A stretch of 62,000 bases of DNA, from assembly GCA_009746045.1 (NCBI GenBank), contig RPFO01000104.1:1-62000 (forward strand), read 5' to 3'. Under the pieces are notes generated by a model. The model saw only the letters and a list, made by a program, of their open reading frames with translations, was not told the origin of the DNA and did no database searches. Below, in pieces: positions 31,620-42,589 of the stretch. A program made the position numbers and the translations under genes. This stretch comes from Mesostigma viride. Lineage: Eukaryota; Streptophyta; Mesostigmatophyceae; Mesostigmatales; Mesostigmataceae. Each line of letters begins with the position of its first letter. Position 1 is the first letter of the stretch.

Positions 31620-32162
31620 TCATATTTGCAAAGAACCGACATCGGGTTGACCAGAGCTGACGTCCACGGACCACTCTTCGTCACTGGAATTCCCTTCATT
31701 ATCCTCAGAACTTGAATCGCTGGGCTCAGAGCTTGAACCAGCTGCGACGTGTAGAAACTGCCCCGGCTTCTTGGTCGGTAAGAGAATGCCTTTCTGGGTG
31801 CGCACCAGCTACCAAAACTTCTCCGAATCCCCGGAATCTGAAGACCCCCCGGAATCTGTTCTTGCCAAAACGGCCTCCGCTTCATTCCCTTGCCGGTTGT
31901 GAGTCTCAGAAGCCAAGGATGCAGAAGCTGGTTGTTCTTCCTGGATCACTGTAAGACCTGAAGGCGATGCCTTGGTACTTATGTCCTCATCATTTGTAGA
32001 GGACGCTAGGTCTGGGGTGGAGTTCAACTCATCATCAACATCAACGCTGGGCTGGACCTTCACCGGTGTAGAGGCCCCGGAAGCTGCCTCATAAGCAGCC
32101 TCCGAATCTGCCTCTGAACCATGATGAAGCGCTTTAATCCATTGTTTCAAGAAGAAAAACAA
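31620..32162 (-). pseudogene. Unrecognised Ser/Asp/Glu-rich reading frame with one in-frame stop
   Basis: I do not recognise this protein. It reads about 180 codons from 32162 with a single TAG near 31809; the same frame then continues to 31620. It is rich in Ser, Asp and Glu (SSSEPSDSSSEDNEGNSSDE). Plus-strand motifs fitting a splice donor and acceptor were not clearly seen around the TAG, so it is a broken gene or an unannotated exon pair. 31050-31610 holds nothing recognised. Confidence 0.3.
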
Positions 32163-32339
32163 GCTATATTGTACCGCTAGCTGCTCACGTAGTGCAAGTA
32201 TTTATGCAGTTAACGATACCTGATAATAAAGCCACGTCGAATTATATACAATACGTATGTGCGGTGTAGTGAAATATAGGTCTTGGTAGTGATATGTGAC
32301 CACTTGTGTGTATATGTACACAGTACAGTACACCGCCTC

Positions 32340-32860
32340 ACGGGTACTTGGGCTGTTCCCACACCACGTGGAAGTGGGACGTTTGCGTACTACGTAGCCG
32401 TGAAAGTGGGACGGTTCGCGTACCACTTAGCCGTGAAAGTGGGACGGTTCGCGTACCACGTAGCCGTGGAAGTGGGCTGTATGCGCCTGTGGGACGGTCT
32501 CAACCACAATCTGAGTACGTGGAACAGGTGCCCCACCTTGCCGCGTAGGTGGGACAGTCCCATCCAAAATCCGAGTACGTGGAACATGTGGCCCACCTTG
32601 CTGCGTATGTGGAACAGTCCCATCCAAAATCTGAGTACGAGGAACAGGTGCCCCACCTTGCTGCGTAGGTGGAACAGTCCCATCCAAAATCCGAGTACGT
32701 GGAACATGTGGCCCACCTTGCTGCGTAGGTGGAACAGTCCCATCCAAAATCTGAGTACGTGGAACAGGTGCCCCACCTTGCTGCGTTGAGTTGCTGCGTT
32801 GGTGGGACTGGCTCTTCCAAAATCTGAGTACGTGGAACAAGAACGGGGGCTTCGCCCCCG
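32340..32860. repeat. GTGGGAC-rich block with a 60-bp tandem repeat
   Basis: 32340-32480 has four GTGGGAC units spaced 30-33 bp. 32512-32830 has five exact 60-bp units, each with GAGTACGTGGAACA and CCCACCTTGC. It closes in the hairpin CGGGGGCTTCGCCCCCG (about 32844-32860). The vocabulary matches the subterminal repeats of the 18.7-kb element. Confidence 0.9.
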
Positions 32861-33549
32861 GGCCCCCGGTAGTAACCAATATTGTGCCTGTCCGGCGTTT
32901 GTGGCCGGTCTCCGGCCGGACACGTCACCTACTCTACTACAACCGTCTACGGAACGTGTGCACATTTAGGGCCCACTGAACGCGAGCAAATATTCCAGTC
33001 CGGGCGACCAACTGGAGTGAAAATCTGTGAAAATCGTACGCTAGTTCCCGGCCAATCGGAGATTCTGGAGACATTTGCCCTTCCCATTGCGCTACGGAGA
33101 TGTGCGACTGAGGCCGTAAGCATTTGTAACCGTTGGGGTAACACAGCGAACACGTCTTGCACTTTGTTCACTGTGCGATGTTCAGACGGAGGTACGTGTA
33201 AATTACGTATGCGTATATCATTGCTTGTGCGTTAGGTTTAGTTGTGACATTTATTGAGCGTTACGGAAGCATTTATATTTCATTGGTAAGGCAGGGAGGA
33301 CCATGAGCGCGACATTAATCTATTCATCCATTAATTTATCACAACCGGTTATACCGTAGGACAATTTACAGTAAAGTTGGTCGCCCGGAGTGGAAGCAAT
33401 ATATGCATTCATTGAGAATATTAGAGGCGGGTGAGAATGGCATGCAACATAGGGAAATTAAACCCCGAAAAGAAGAACCTGAAATATATGTATCAAGGAG
33501 ACAACCATGTATACCTGGCATTATATACTGCTTTACCAAAGATGCCCTC

Positions 33550-33995
33550 TACCTACATGCAGTTTCACCCATGGAGTATGCCCCTTAGATCAACCCCTGT
33601 CACGCAGTGCGTTACCAATGATGATAGGTATTGGGCATACGTACATGCAGCTTCACCCATGCCGTACGCCCCTCAGGTCAACCCCTGGCACGCACCGTGC
33701 CTTACCAATGACCGGACAGGTAAGGAGTACCTAGTGCAGTTTCGCCCATGCAGTATGCCCCTGAGATCAACCCCTGTCACCTTTCTTTCCAGCACAACCC
33801 TTTGGTAAGAAACCAAAGCTTGCCACAAGGCCAAATTCAATATACGCATACGCATAATGCAACCTACGCATACGCAAGATATGTATACACATAACATACA
33901 GCCTTACCAATGATACTCCCTACCTGCATGCGTTTCACCCGTGCAGTATGCCCCTCAGATCAACCCATGTCACTTTCTTTCCAACACATCCGTTT
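33550..33995. repeat. Imperfect tandem repeat, about 80-115 bp unit, 4 copies
   Basis: Four copies of CAGTTTCACCCATG.AGTATGCCCCTCAGATCAACCCCTGTCAC-type sequence (33559, 33649, 33737, 33920 regions), two preceded by a TTACCAATGAT block. GCCTCCAAGCACAGTGAA is doubled at 34018-34052. Confidence 0.75.
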
Positions 33996-34444
33996 GCTAA
34001 AAATACACAAGCTGGTGAGCCTCCAAGCACAGTGAAGCCTCCAAGCACAGTGAAGCCGGTGCTAAGAAACGTTTAATTGCCTCAATATTTACATACAACT
34101 GAGCAGCCTGCAGCAAACACCTTCCAACAAACCACTCAAAAACCACTCGATAAAACCCCGACAGCCGACATGTTTCGCTTCTTAGCAACGTTATCAACGT
34201 GAGGTTATGCCTTCTTTCCCGTCAGATAGCGCCAGATCCCTTGCCATGCCGCCCTGCAGCGCCGCCGGAGTTTTAATGATGTTATCTACGTTGCATGCCT
34301 GTGAGGTGTCAAGGCGCGAGCCACCACAAAAGATGATCCCACCACAAAGTAGATCCCACCACGAAAGGTATCGTCCCTCGCCCGGGGGCATAAGAAAGGG
34401 TCCGAATTCTCCCGATTTCTGGCCTGCGCTAGATGTCTCCTTGA

Positions 34445-35335
34445 TAAAAATTTTCCCCCTTCCATGCAGGACGCGCATCCCGCGAGACTGGTGGCGCAAA
34501 CCGATAGTTATGGAAATCTTGACGTAAAGCAGCACACTTTCGACTCAAAGGCCAGTATAAACGCTTCCTTGCCGTTGATTGAATCCCACAACACCTGACT
34601 TTTCAAAATGCACAAACAACATCATTCAACGACCTTCTTTCACGAGTTCGCATGATTTCTCTGCATTCCGCATGCTATCGTTGTCTTCGTCCCTTCGTGC
34701 CTTCGTTGCATCCGTTAAAATCTGTTGAAATCATTGAAAGCAACGCTACCGAGCTGTCCTTTGGCACGCAGCGACTGCGGTCGCCACGACACGCAAAAAC
34801 CAGGCAGCAACCGGGCAACATGCAAGCCCAAAGGCGGGCGAGTCTGGCGCGGCGCCGGCCATTGGGCCCCGGAATAAGAAATACCCAGTCGACATGCAAA
34901 GTGACGAACCAACACGCAGCGACTGGGCAACAATTCTGTGGTCAAACTGACGCTAGTTCCCGGCCAATAACCGGGCAACAACCCCACCACGTTTGTCGCA
35001 CACATACCGCTTGAATCGGTCGCAATGCCGAAATTCTGTGGTCAATAGGCCACGCTACTCGAATACGGAAGAGTTTGCGCAACACTTTTGGCAAGAGTTT
35101 GGGCAAACAACTTTAGGCACGCCAGCCAAAACGCTGTCTGACAAAAGTTTGGCCGCAATGGTGGCACAAATGGGCCAAACTTTGCCGCGCAACCAGTGGA
35201 CGCAACCAAGCCAACGGCACGCATGTAAGGGAACCCCTACGGTCGACCCCCCAATCGCGGTCGCCGCGGAACGCTACTCGCACGCGGCAACAGTTTGCTT
35301 TTAGGGTTTGCGCAAACAAATCGCTGTCTAAAATT
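34445..35335. other. Unassigned interior of the 18.7-kb element
   Basis: No gene recognised. 34990-35335 contains a diverged partial copy of the 725-bp repeat that follows (GAGTTTGCGCAACA, TTTGGCAAGAGTTTGGGCAA). Confidence 0.5.
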
Positions 35336-36790
35336 GTAATATAAAGGGCAACAAGATCGGGGGCTCCGCCCCCGAACCCCCGCTACTTGGCAGATTCTGT
35401 GCCTCAACGGCTTTTTGTGCCTCAACGGCGAGTACCAGCACAGCCGTACACTCCCGCTCACACAGCCCGCCCACTAGCAAGACAGCCGAACCTGTACGGC
35501 CGGCCACAGCCTGTGATCCCCTGGATTACGCCTCGATTCCATGCAAACTCATGGTGCCGGACGGTTTGCTGGCCTATTTTGGGAAGCCGGTGGCTGAACC
35601 GAACCGCAACTAAACCTGTTATGTCAGTACGTCAGATCCGTCCGTCAGCTTTCTCGCTTTTTGCCAGCAACCGCCAAATACCCCTTGAATCGGTCCTCTC
35701 CTCGCCGTTTTCCCTGCCAATTTCCCTCGTCCGTTCCAAACGCCTAGGCCAATTTCAAGCTCAACTTGGCACGCATCGTTTTGGCTCGCTCCTACGCTGA
35801 GCTACTAAATGTATTAGACCGTTACTCAGCCGTTACGTATATTTCCTCTAATGCTGGCGAAATTGGCTGGAGGTTGTTTGGCTACTCGTCTTAGAAGAGT
35901 TTGGGCGCCGGACGCTACGCGGTGACAGGCCGCTAGAAAGCCTACGGACACGATTTGCTGAAAGATTTTGTGGAAACAAATTTTGCGTTCCGATTTTCGC
36001 GCTACTAGTGTACGGACAACGTTTGCCGGAAGAGTTTGCGGAAGAGTTTGCGCAGCCAAAAAGTAGTATAATAATACAAGATCGGGGGCTCCGCCCCCGA
36101 ACCCCCGCTACTTGGCAGATTCTGTGCCTCAACGGCTTTTTGTGCCTCAACGGCGAGTACCAGCACAGCCGTACACTCCCGCTTACACAGCCCGCCCACT
36201 AGCAAGACAGCCGAACCTGTACGGCCGGCCACAGCCTGTGATTCCATGGATTACGCCACGATTCCATGCAAACTCATGGTGCCGGACGGTTTGCTGGCCT
36301 ATTTTGGGAAGCCGGTGGCTGAACCGAACCGCAACTAAACCTGGTCTGTCAGTAGGTCAGGTCCGTCCGTCAGCTTTCTCGCTTTTTGCCAGCAACCGCC
36401 AAATACCCCTTGAATCGGTCCTCTCCTCGCCGTTTTCCTTGCCAATTTCCCTCGTCCGTTCCAAACGCCTAGGCCAATTTCAAGCTCAACTCGAAACGCA
36501 AGGCTTCGGCGCTTAGCTACTCGGAAAAATTCACGGTTACGAGGAGGTTACGGCCGTTTCTACTCGAAACGCTTTTACTGATTGACGGTTGGCAGGTATT
36601 TGTTTGGTTCCCTGGCTAGAAGAGTTTGGGCGGCACACGTTACGCGGTGACAGGCCGCTAGAAAGCCTACGGATGGGATCTGCGCAAAGGTTTTGCGGAA
36701 ACAAATTTGGCGTTCGGATTTTTGCGCTACTCGGGTACGGACAACGTTTGCCGGAAGAGTTTGCGGAACAAATGGGCCGACCTAAAAGTA
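35336..36790. repeat. 725-bp direct tandem duplication
   Basis: CTACTTGGCAGATTCTGTGC occurs at 35383 and 36108, and GTTTGCCGGAAGAGTTTGCG at 36021 and 36746; both pairs are 725 bp apart. The first 450 bp of each unit is nearly identical and starts with the hairpin GGGGGCTCCGCCCCC. Confidence 0.93.
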
Positions 36791-36799
36791 GTATAAAGG

Positions 36800-36910
36800 G
36801 CAATAAAGGGCAACAGGTGGCCCACCTTGCTGTGTTGGTCGGTGGGCTGTCGCATCCACAATAACCGTACATCAGTACACGTGGCACTGTAGGCGCCCCA
36901 CCTTATGAAT
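36800..36910. repeat. Short GTGGCCCACC / GTGGGC repeat cluster
   Basis: Contains CAACAGGTGGCCCACCTTGC and GCGCCCCACCTTATG, resembling the 60-bp units at 32512-32830. It may be an internal scrap of the same repeat family. Confidence 0.55.
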
Positions 36911-37359
36911 TCCCCTTCTGCCGGCGTAATTAACATGGTATACTGTAAGGAGGTGAGAGAGGCACACGCTGGCTACGTACAGTACGTTGGCACGTGACTT
37001 TTGTTAGAGAGTGCTAGTCAGCTGCATCAGTTAATGATCAATTAACTAATTATTGAACACGTGACTGCATCCGTGGTCTGAGGTCTCTAACTATATACGG
37101 TGAGCCGCTATGGCGAGCGGGTCAGGCGAGCCGGAGTGCAGTCCATCATCCGCAGGGCCAGCTGTCGGCGGCTCGCGTGATGCCCGGCCCCCGCAGGTCT
37201 GGACCTGCAAGCTTTCTTGTGCCGCATGTCACCGAGGACGAGGGAAAAGCAACTACGACAGGCAGGGCTAACCACGGCATCAGAAGCGGGGCTGGTTAAC
37301 TCCGACAAACCAGCTGACAAGGGCGAAAAGGTAAGCCGTGCGCCGCGAGATGAAATTAC

Positions 37360-38957
37360 ATGTTCAGGGATATGCGCACCAAGCGGAAGATTCTGGACGC
37401 CTTTCACGAGAGCGGATTGTCGCAGCGCCAATTCTGCAAAACTAGCGACCCCCCCATCCCGATTTCAACCTTCAACCGCATGCTCACAGAGGAGGCGGCC
37501 ATCAAGGCTGCAGCAGACAACCCCAAGCTAGCGGGGAAGAAGTGCCCAAGTCGTGTCAGAAACCCGACTACGGCCAAGTTTCCCTTGGTGGAGAAAGAGG
37601 TGGCCACTGAGATTCGCGAGTATCGGAGCAAGGGGTACATGGTCAACCGCGCGCTTGTGCGCGTAAGTTTATTTCCATCATAATTGTCGGTATTTTTCCT
37701 GCTGCATTTTGTACATGTCGCACTAGTTTGCTGAGTTTCGATTGTTTCATGAGTATGCATGCAGCCCGGCCCCGTGAGAATTTGACGTGGAAGAGCCGAA
37801 AGTATGTAATGGTCTTCTTCGTTGCATGCAGCCAAATGATGCAGCGTAACCACCCAGCAACGGGTGATCATGAATTATGTAAGGGTTGGAAACTAGCAGT
37901 CTTGCTCATTTCTTGGCGATATCCCAGCTGCCCCCCCTTTATTTGAAAGATATTGCTCATGATGCAAGAAGGCTGGAGCAGTGAAGGCAACCTGGGACAA
38001 GGCCGGATGTGAGGCAGCTGACGTGGTGGGAAGGGGGGGGCAGCCGACCAGGTGGGGGCAGCAGGGGTCGGCAACCCAGCCGCGGGAGCACCACCACCAA
38101 CGGATCAGGCCACCCGCCCAGCCAAGAAAAAGTCCAAGCCTTCTCTCCCTCCTCTCGAGCTTCCGCCACAGCGCACTGTGGCAAAGCATGCCGAGGTGCT
38201 GACAACGGCGGACTGGGCCAAATACCAGGTTTTCACCTTGTATGGTGACGGCCTGACGTACTACGGAAACCCTGACCCACAGGACCCGTATGCAAAGAAG
38301 TATGACAACCACTGGCGCATGGTGGTCAAGTAAGTATCGTTGCATGGGTTGCATGCATTTGGCTCCAAGATATACTGGACCATTTATGTGACAAGAATGT
38401 ACACTCTGTATGTAACTCTGCAAACCCATGCCATGTGTGACTAGGTAGCATGCAGTACATATGTCTACCGCACACATGCGACAGGTCACGTCGGCATGAT
38501 CAAATGGGCCAACATATTAGTAGGCGTATGAGCACACACACATCACACATCACACATCGATCACACATCACCCATCACACATCGCACATCACACATCACC
38601 CATCACACATCACGCGTACATATGCACTGTCACACGCACACGCACCACAACACAGGGACGCACCCCCCCACCCCCCACACCCCCACACCCCCACCCCCAC
38701 CCCAACCCCACCCCCCACCACCACCATGTACCGCCGCCGCCGCCGCCACCACCACCACAACAACAACAACCACCAACAACAACAACAACATTGTACTTCG
38801 CATTTGTAATGCATTATTATGGTGTGTGGTTGTGTGTCTTGGCACGTTTCTTATGTGCAGGTACCCTAAACAGCATGAGCAGAAGCGCACGGAAAGGGTG
38901 AAGCAAACGTTTGTGATCGCTGACTACGGAGTCGCATGGTGCCTTGTTGCGATGTAG
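37360..38957 (+). CDS. Pogo/CENP-B-like helix-turn-helix protein, 3 exons, no DDE domain seen
   Basis: Exons 37360-37662, 38052-38329 and 38861-38957 join in phase at GT-AG sites to give about 225 residues ending in TAG. Residues about 8-45 (KRKILDAFHESGLSQRQFCK; ISTFNRML) look like the first, psq-type helix-turn-helix. Residues about 75-101 (FPLVEKEVATEIREYRSKGY) look like the CENP-B/Tc5-type second domain. The rest is a basic linker (PAKKKSKPS) and an unrecognised aromatic segment (DWAKYQVFTLYGDGLTYYG). Pogo transposases carry both DNA-binding domains before a DDE catalytic domain; that domain is absent here. The gene lies in the TA-flanked 18.7-kb element, so it may bind that element's ends. 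The start could instead be at 37372 or in an upstream exon ending near 37330. Confidence 0.6.
38540..38790. repeat. (ATCACAC)n, (CCCCAC)n, CCG and CAA simple repeats in the HTH-gene intron
   Basis: Intron 2 of the helix-turn-helix gene (38330-38860) holds CACATCACACATC repeats, C/A tracts, GCCGCC and CAACAA runs in succession. Confidence 0.85.
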
Positions 38958-39052
38958 ACTTTTCCCTGTGGGCCCAACTGCCCTTCATGTTTTTAATATC
39001 TGGCCATCATGTTGTAAACGGAGGTATTAGGGTTGGGGTGGTTTTACCGGAT

Positions 39053-39086
39053 TAGGATACATTTGCACGGCTTCAAATGTATCCTA
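39053..39086. repeat. Subterminal hairpin TAGGATACATTTG / CAAATGTATCCTA
   Basis: A perfect 13-bp stem with 8-bp loop CACGGCTT overlaps the left TIR. The right end has the arm CAAATGTATCCTA at 48351-48363 as a direct copy next to the TIR. Confidence 0.9.
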
Positions 39087-39879
39087 AATGCACCATTGGC
39101 AAACATGGTTTCTGGACATGGTCAATATCATTCATATGTTTGGCAAGCATGATATGATCATGCTTGCCAAAGATGTTGTCTCTTTTCATATTTCACACAT
39201 ATATTATCGGCCTCGGCGTGCCATGCTTCCACGTTTGTTGTCTCTTTTCATATATTGTGAATATGATCAATAAAATTCCAAACATGACCATGTTGGAGAC
39301 TTCAAGTGGAGCATCATGATTACTGTTTTCACTATTACGTAACCCATGGTTCATGTTAACATGGCATAATGAGCAATCCTATTGACCCCATGACTAATGG
39401 TGAAGTTAATAAAGTTACATCGTGGCACGTCACTATAGCATCAAGTTGCATCATTGTGCATAAAGTAGTTTAGCACTGAGTTGGCATGCCAACACCAGGT
39501 ACACTAAATAAATTAAAACCAGAATTGATAAACAACCCAGTATCCAAATACAGTATCCATATACATGCAGGTCGTACTACAGGTACAGCCACGGCTGCCA
39601 CGCGGCTTCTGCAGCGATCACGCTCTTTCTCCTAGACAATTGCTCTACTGGTCCCTACAGGTCGGTCGACTTGGACCATGATGCGTCAAGAACAGTTAAT
39701 TGACCGACTTAAACAAGATGTTTGTCTACATGCAGCTGTCTGCACCTAACTAACGCGAAACCGCGTGCTACCAAATATAGGGGCAAATGCATGAGTAACA
39801 CATGTCAACGCACAACCGGTGGAAATCACGCGATACCAACCGCGGCAACAGTGGTGTGAACATAGCGGGCACTGACATG

Positions 39880-40320
39880 CAAAAAAGCACCAGCAGCGGC
39901 ATCAGTAGCAAATTGTAGTAGCGGAACAATAGCCACTACATCAATGCAACAACACATCAGCCCAGCAACACAGCAGCAGCATGACCGTAGCACAGCAGCA
40001 GCACAACTGTAGCACATCAACACGGCCGCATAGCAGGAGCACAAGTCAGCGCAGCAGCAACTTAGTATGCCGATTCCTGAATTTCCTATCAGTGGACTAT
40101 AGTCCATTGATAGGAAATTCACTAATAGGCAGTACTAGCTCAGCAGCACGGCAGCAATGCAGCAGTGCATCAACACAGCAGCACGACAGCAATACATCAG
40201 CGGCACGGCAGCAATGCAGCAACACATCAGCACAATAGCACAGCAGCAGCACGGCAGCAATGCAGCAGCAATAGCATGGCAGCACAGCAGCAGCAGCAGC
40301 ACATGAGCAGCTCAATGACA
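39880..40320. repeat. Degenerate CAGCA/CAACACATCAG repeats
   Basis: Loose repeats of AGCAGCACGGCAGCAATGCAGCA type with ACATCAGC, downstream of the minus-strand gene and probably outside its coding part. Confidence 0.7.
40079..40120. repeat. Loop-free 21-bp-arm palindrome
   Basis: GAATTTCCTATCAGTGGACT at 40079 reads back in reverse complement to 40120 around the centre ACTA|TAGT, with one mismatch in 21 pairs. It lies in the degenerate CAGCA repeats. Confidence 0.9.
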
Positions 40321-41871
40321 ACAACGCTGCTTGCGCTACAGCAGTCGTCGTCGTCGTCATCGTCATCGGCAAGGATGAGCGCTCGCTTCCGACGCCGGGA
40401 GGCGCCTGCGTTGTTGTTCTCCGCCACAACGTCGCTGGGTGGAACCATCTCGCGCAATCGAGCCTCGGCCAGGGTGATATCCGGCGCTTGCAACGCAGGG
40501 ACGACCACACCGGGGCACCCGCAGATCTGTGCCTCCAGCTCGTGGAGAGGCACGCAAGAAACCGCGTCCTCCTCCCAACGGGCACCCCAGTACATGGCTA
40601 CCATGTCGTTTTGCGTGTCGACAACAGCGACACGACCATGGTACCTGCCGTCCCGGCTTTCGGTGCGACCGTCCGCGGATGTCACACGCTCCGACGCCCA
40701 ATGACACACGACTTGCCCTACGAGGTTGCGGCTGCCACTCTTGACCTGCAGCGTTACGCCTTCCCAGCATGCCTTCGCCATGCCGACGATGCCCTTCGAG
40801 CATTCAGCATCTTGCCACTTCACGACCGGGTGTTCCGCGTCATAGGGCACCTCCTTCAGCGCCTTGAGGCACTCCTTGGTGAGCTTTTTGTTCGCACCCA
40901 AGGAGACTCCATGGGGCGGCTGACCTCGCTTGCCCACCACTTGTGTCAAGACGAGGTCTGAGGCGGTGATGATCACCGTGTGCGCCGCAGTGGTTGGTGG
41001 ATGGGGCCATTGCGCAATGTCTGTATTCCACGGGTGCCACGTGTCATGCAAATGCTTAGCGCGGTATACAAAGAGCTCAATAGAAGGTTGGCCGCCATCC
41101 TCCTTCGCAACCACCTCCTTGATGATGCCAACGAGGACTGGAGTCCACGTGAGCTTCGAGTTGCAGAGAATACCAGCTGAAGGGTGCCAGTATAGAACAG
41201 CGGAGCCTTTCTCAACGCCTTGCATGCGCTTCAAGTAAGCGACCTTGGCTGCCATGGCCCTGTCTTCTGCCGCCCATTCCTGCTGTGTGTGGCCATCATG
41301 ACGAACTCGGTCTACCAGCGGGGTGACGCGCACCGCCTCTGCGTCAACCAACGCCATGAAGTGCTCTTCTTGCGTCGGTGGTGGTTCAGGCGCTGCATCG
41401 TGCTCACGCAGGGTGGAGATGTCCGCGCGAGATGGCCACGGCAAAGGGCGCCACTCCTCAGGCACCTCCTCAGGGGCATGTGGGACTTGACTTGCGAAAA
41501 AAGGCCTTGTTTGGCTTGATGGTGTCGGGCGGAAAGTACCACTGCCAGATGCCATGGGGCAACTTCTCGACCCTTGTTTTGATCGACTCCAGCTCCTTCC
41601 CCAGAAACTCCATGTTCAATGGTGCGAAGGCTGGGGTGTCCTGCAACATCGGAATGCGGTCTGGATCCACAAGTCGGACGCCAAACAGCGGCCGCCCCTC
41701 CGCATCAAACCTGTATGGCTGTGTCATCGCCTTCCCCCACCGTGGCGCGCCTTCCTGTCGAGTCCCCGCGGGCTGCCACGGCGTCTTTTGGGACTCCGTG
41801 GGCCGGTAGGACAACCAGCCGGTCTCTGTGTTGCCCTGTACCTGGAAGAAGACGGCGTGGTGCACCTTCAT
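40227..41871 (-). CDS. Unrecognised protein of the 9.36-kb element, one frame break
   Basis: I do not recognise the family. From M at 41871 (MKVHHAVFFQVQGNTETGW) the frame runs about 125 codons to a T6 run near 41497-41502, where the reading shifts by one. The second frame then continues for more than 400 codons. The T6 slip may be a mutation, an assembly error or an unseen intron. The second part is mixed alpha/beta in character, with globular composition (GSAVLYWHPSAGILCNS; KKLTKECLKALKEVPYD). A YHGRVAVVDTQNDMVAMYWG then WEEDAVSCVPLHELE segment resembles small beta-barrel (Tudor/SH3-like) folds, a weak impression. An Asp8 run follows near 40340. The Cys/Leu-rich tail to 40227 is repeat-derived and likely not real. 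Confidence 0.5.
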
Positions 41872-41899
41872 TGAGCGACCGCGTTTTTCAGGCACCGGC

Positions 41900-42540
41900 T
41901 GTGCCGCTCCGCCGCTCCGCCGCTCCGCCGCCCGCCGGCTGCGCCGCCGGCCCGCCGCGCGCCGGCTGCCCCGCCCCGTAGCCCGTCGACAGGCTGCCCC
42001 GCCCCGCCGCATGCCAGCTGCGCCGGCCCGCCGCCCACGCGCGCCGGCAGCGCCGTTGGCCCCCCGCGCGCCGACGGCCCTGCCCCGCCGCCCGTTGACA
42101 GCCCCGCCCCGCCGCATGCCAGCTGCGCCGGCCCGCCGCCCATGCGCGCCGGCAGCGCCGCTGGCCCCCCGCGCCGACGGCCCTGCCCCGCCGCCCGTCG
42201 ACTGCCCCGCCCCGCCGCCCGTCGACAGCCCTGCCCCGCCGCATGCAGGCTGCGCCGCCGCTGCCACCTCGCTGCGCGCTGGCTGCGCCACCTCGCCGCC
42301 CGCCGACGGCGCCGCCCCGCCGCCCACCGGCTGCCCCGCCCCGCCGCCCGTCGACTGCCCCGCCCCGCCGCCCGTCGACAGCCCTGCCCCGCCGCATGCC
42401 AGGTGCGCCGGCCCGCCGCCCGCGCGCACCGGCAGCGCCGCTGGCCCCCGCGCGCCGACGGCCCTGCCCCGCCGCCCGTCGACAGCCCCGCCCCGCCGCA
42501 TGCCAGCTGCGCCGGCCGGCCGCCCATGCGCGCCATGCGC
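41900..42540. repeat. GC-rich minisatellite (CCGCCG-type, about 15-120 bp imperfect units)
   Basis: Repeated CCCGCCGCCCGTCGAC, GCATGCCAGCTGCGCCGG and GCGCCGGCAGCGCCG blocks. It lies just upstream of the minus-strand gene start. Frames on both strands stay open because of composition. Confidence 0.85.
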
Positions 42541-42589
42541 TTCGCAGGTCCATTGGGATCATGAGGCCTGCGCAAAATCTCACCTCGGA

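Larger units (their letters stand above)
30846..34444. mobile_element. 3.6-kb TIR element nested in the 18.7-kb element
   Basis: The left end TCAAGGAGACAACCTGCGCA (through CCAGAAATCGGGAGAAT) at 30846 is inverted at 34444 over about 40 bp with a few mismatches. The same end motif bounds the element at 49604-50963. Flanks are CA and TA, so a TA duplication would need one mutation. Inside are an acidic open frame and two tandem-repeat blocks. No transposase was recognised. Confidence 0.6.

Noticed and set aside
36112-36516. 134-codon frame repeated at 35387-35800
   Set aside because: Both are the same part of the 725-bp repeat. Codon content shows no domain, and the frame begins in a non-coding hairpin region.
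37226-37330. Upstream first exon for the helix-turn-helix gene (ends AAG|GTAAGC)
   Set aside because: The donor is good but the phase does not match the next acceptor at 37367, so it was not joined. It could be 5' UTR.
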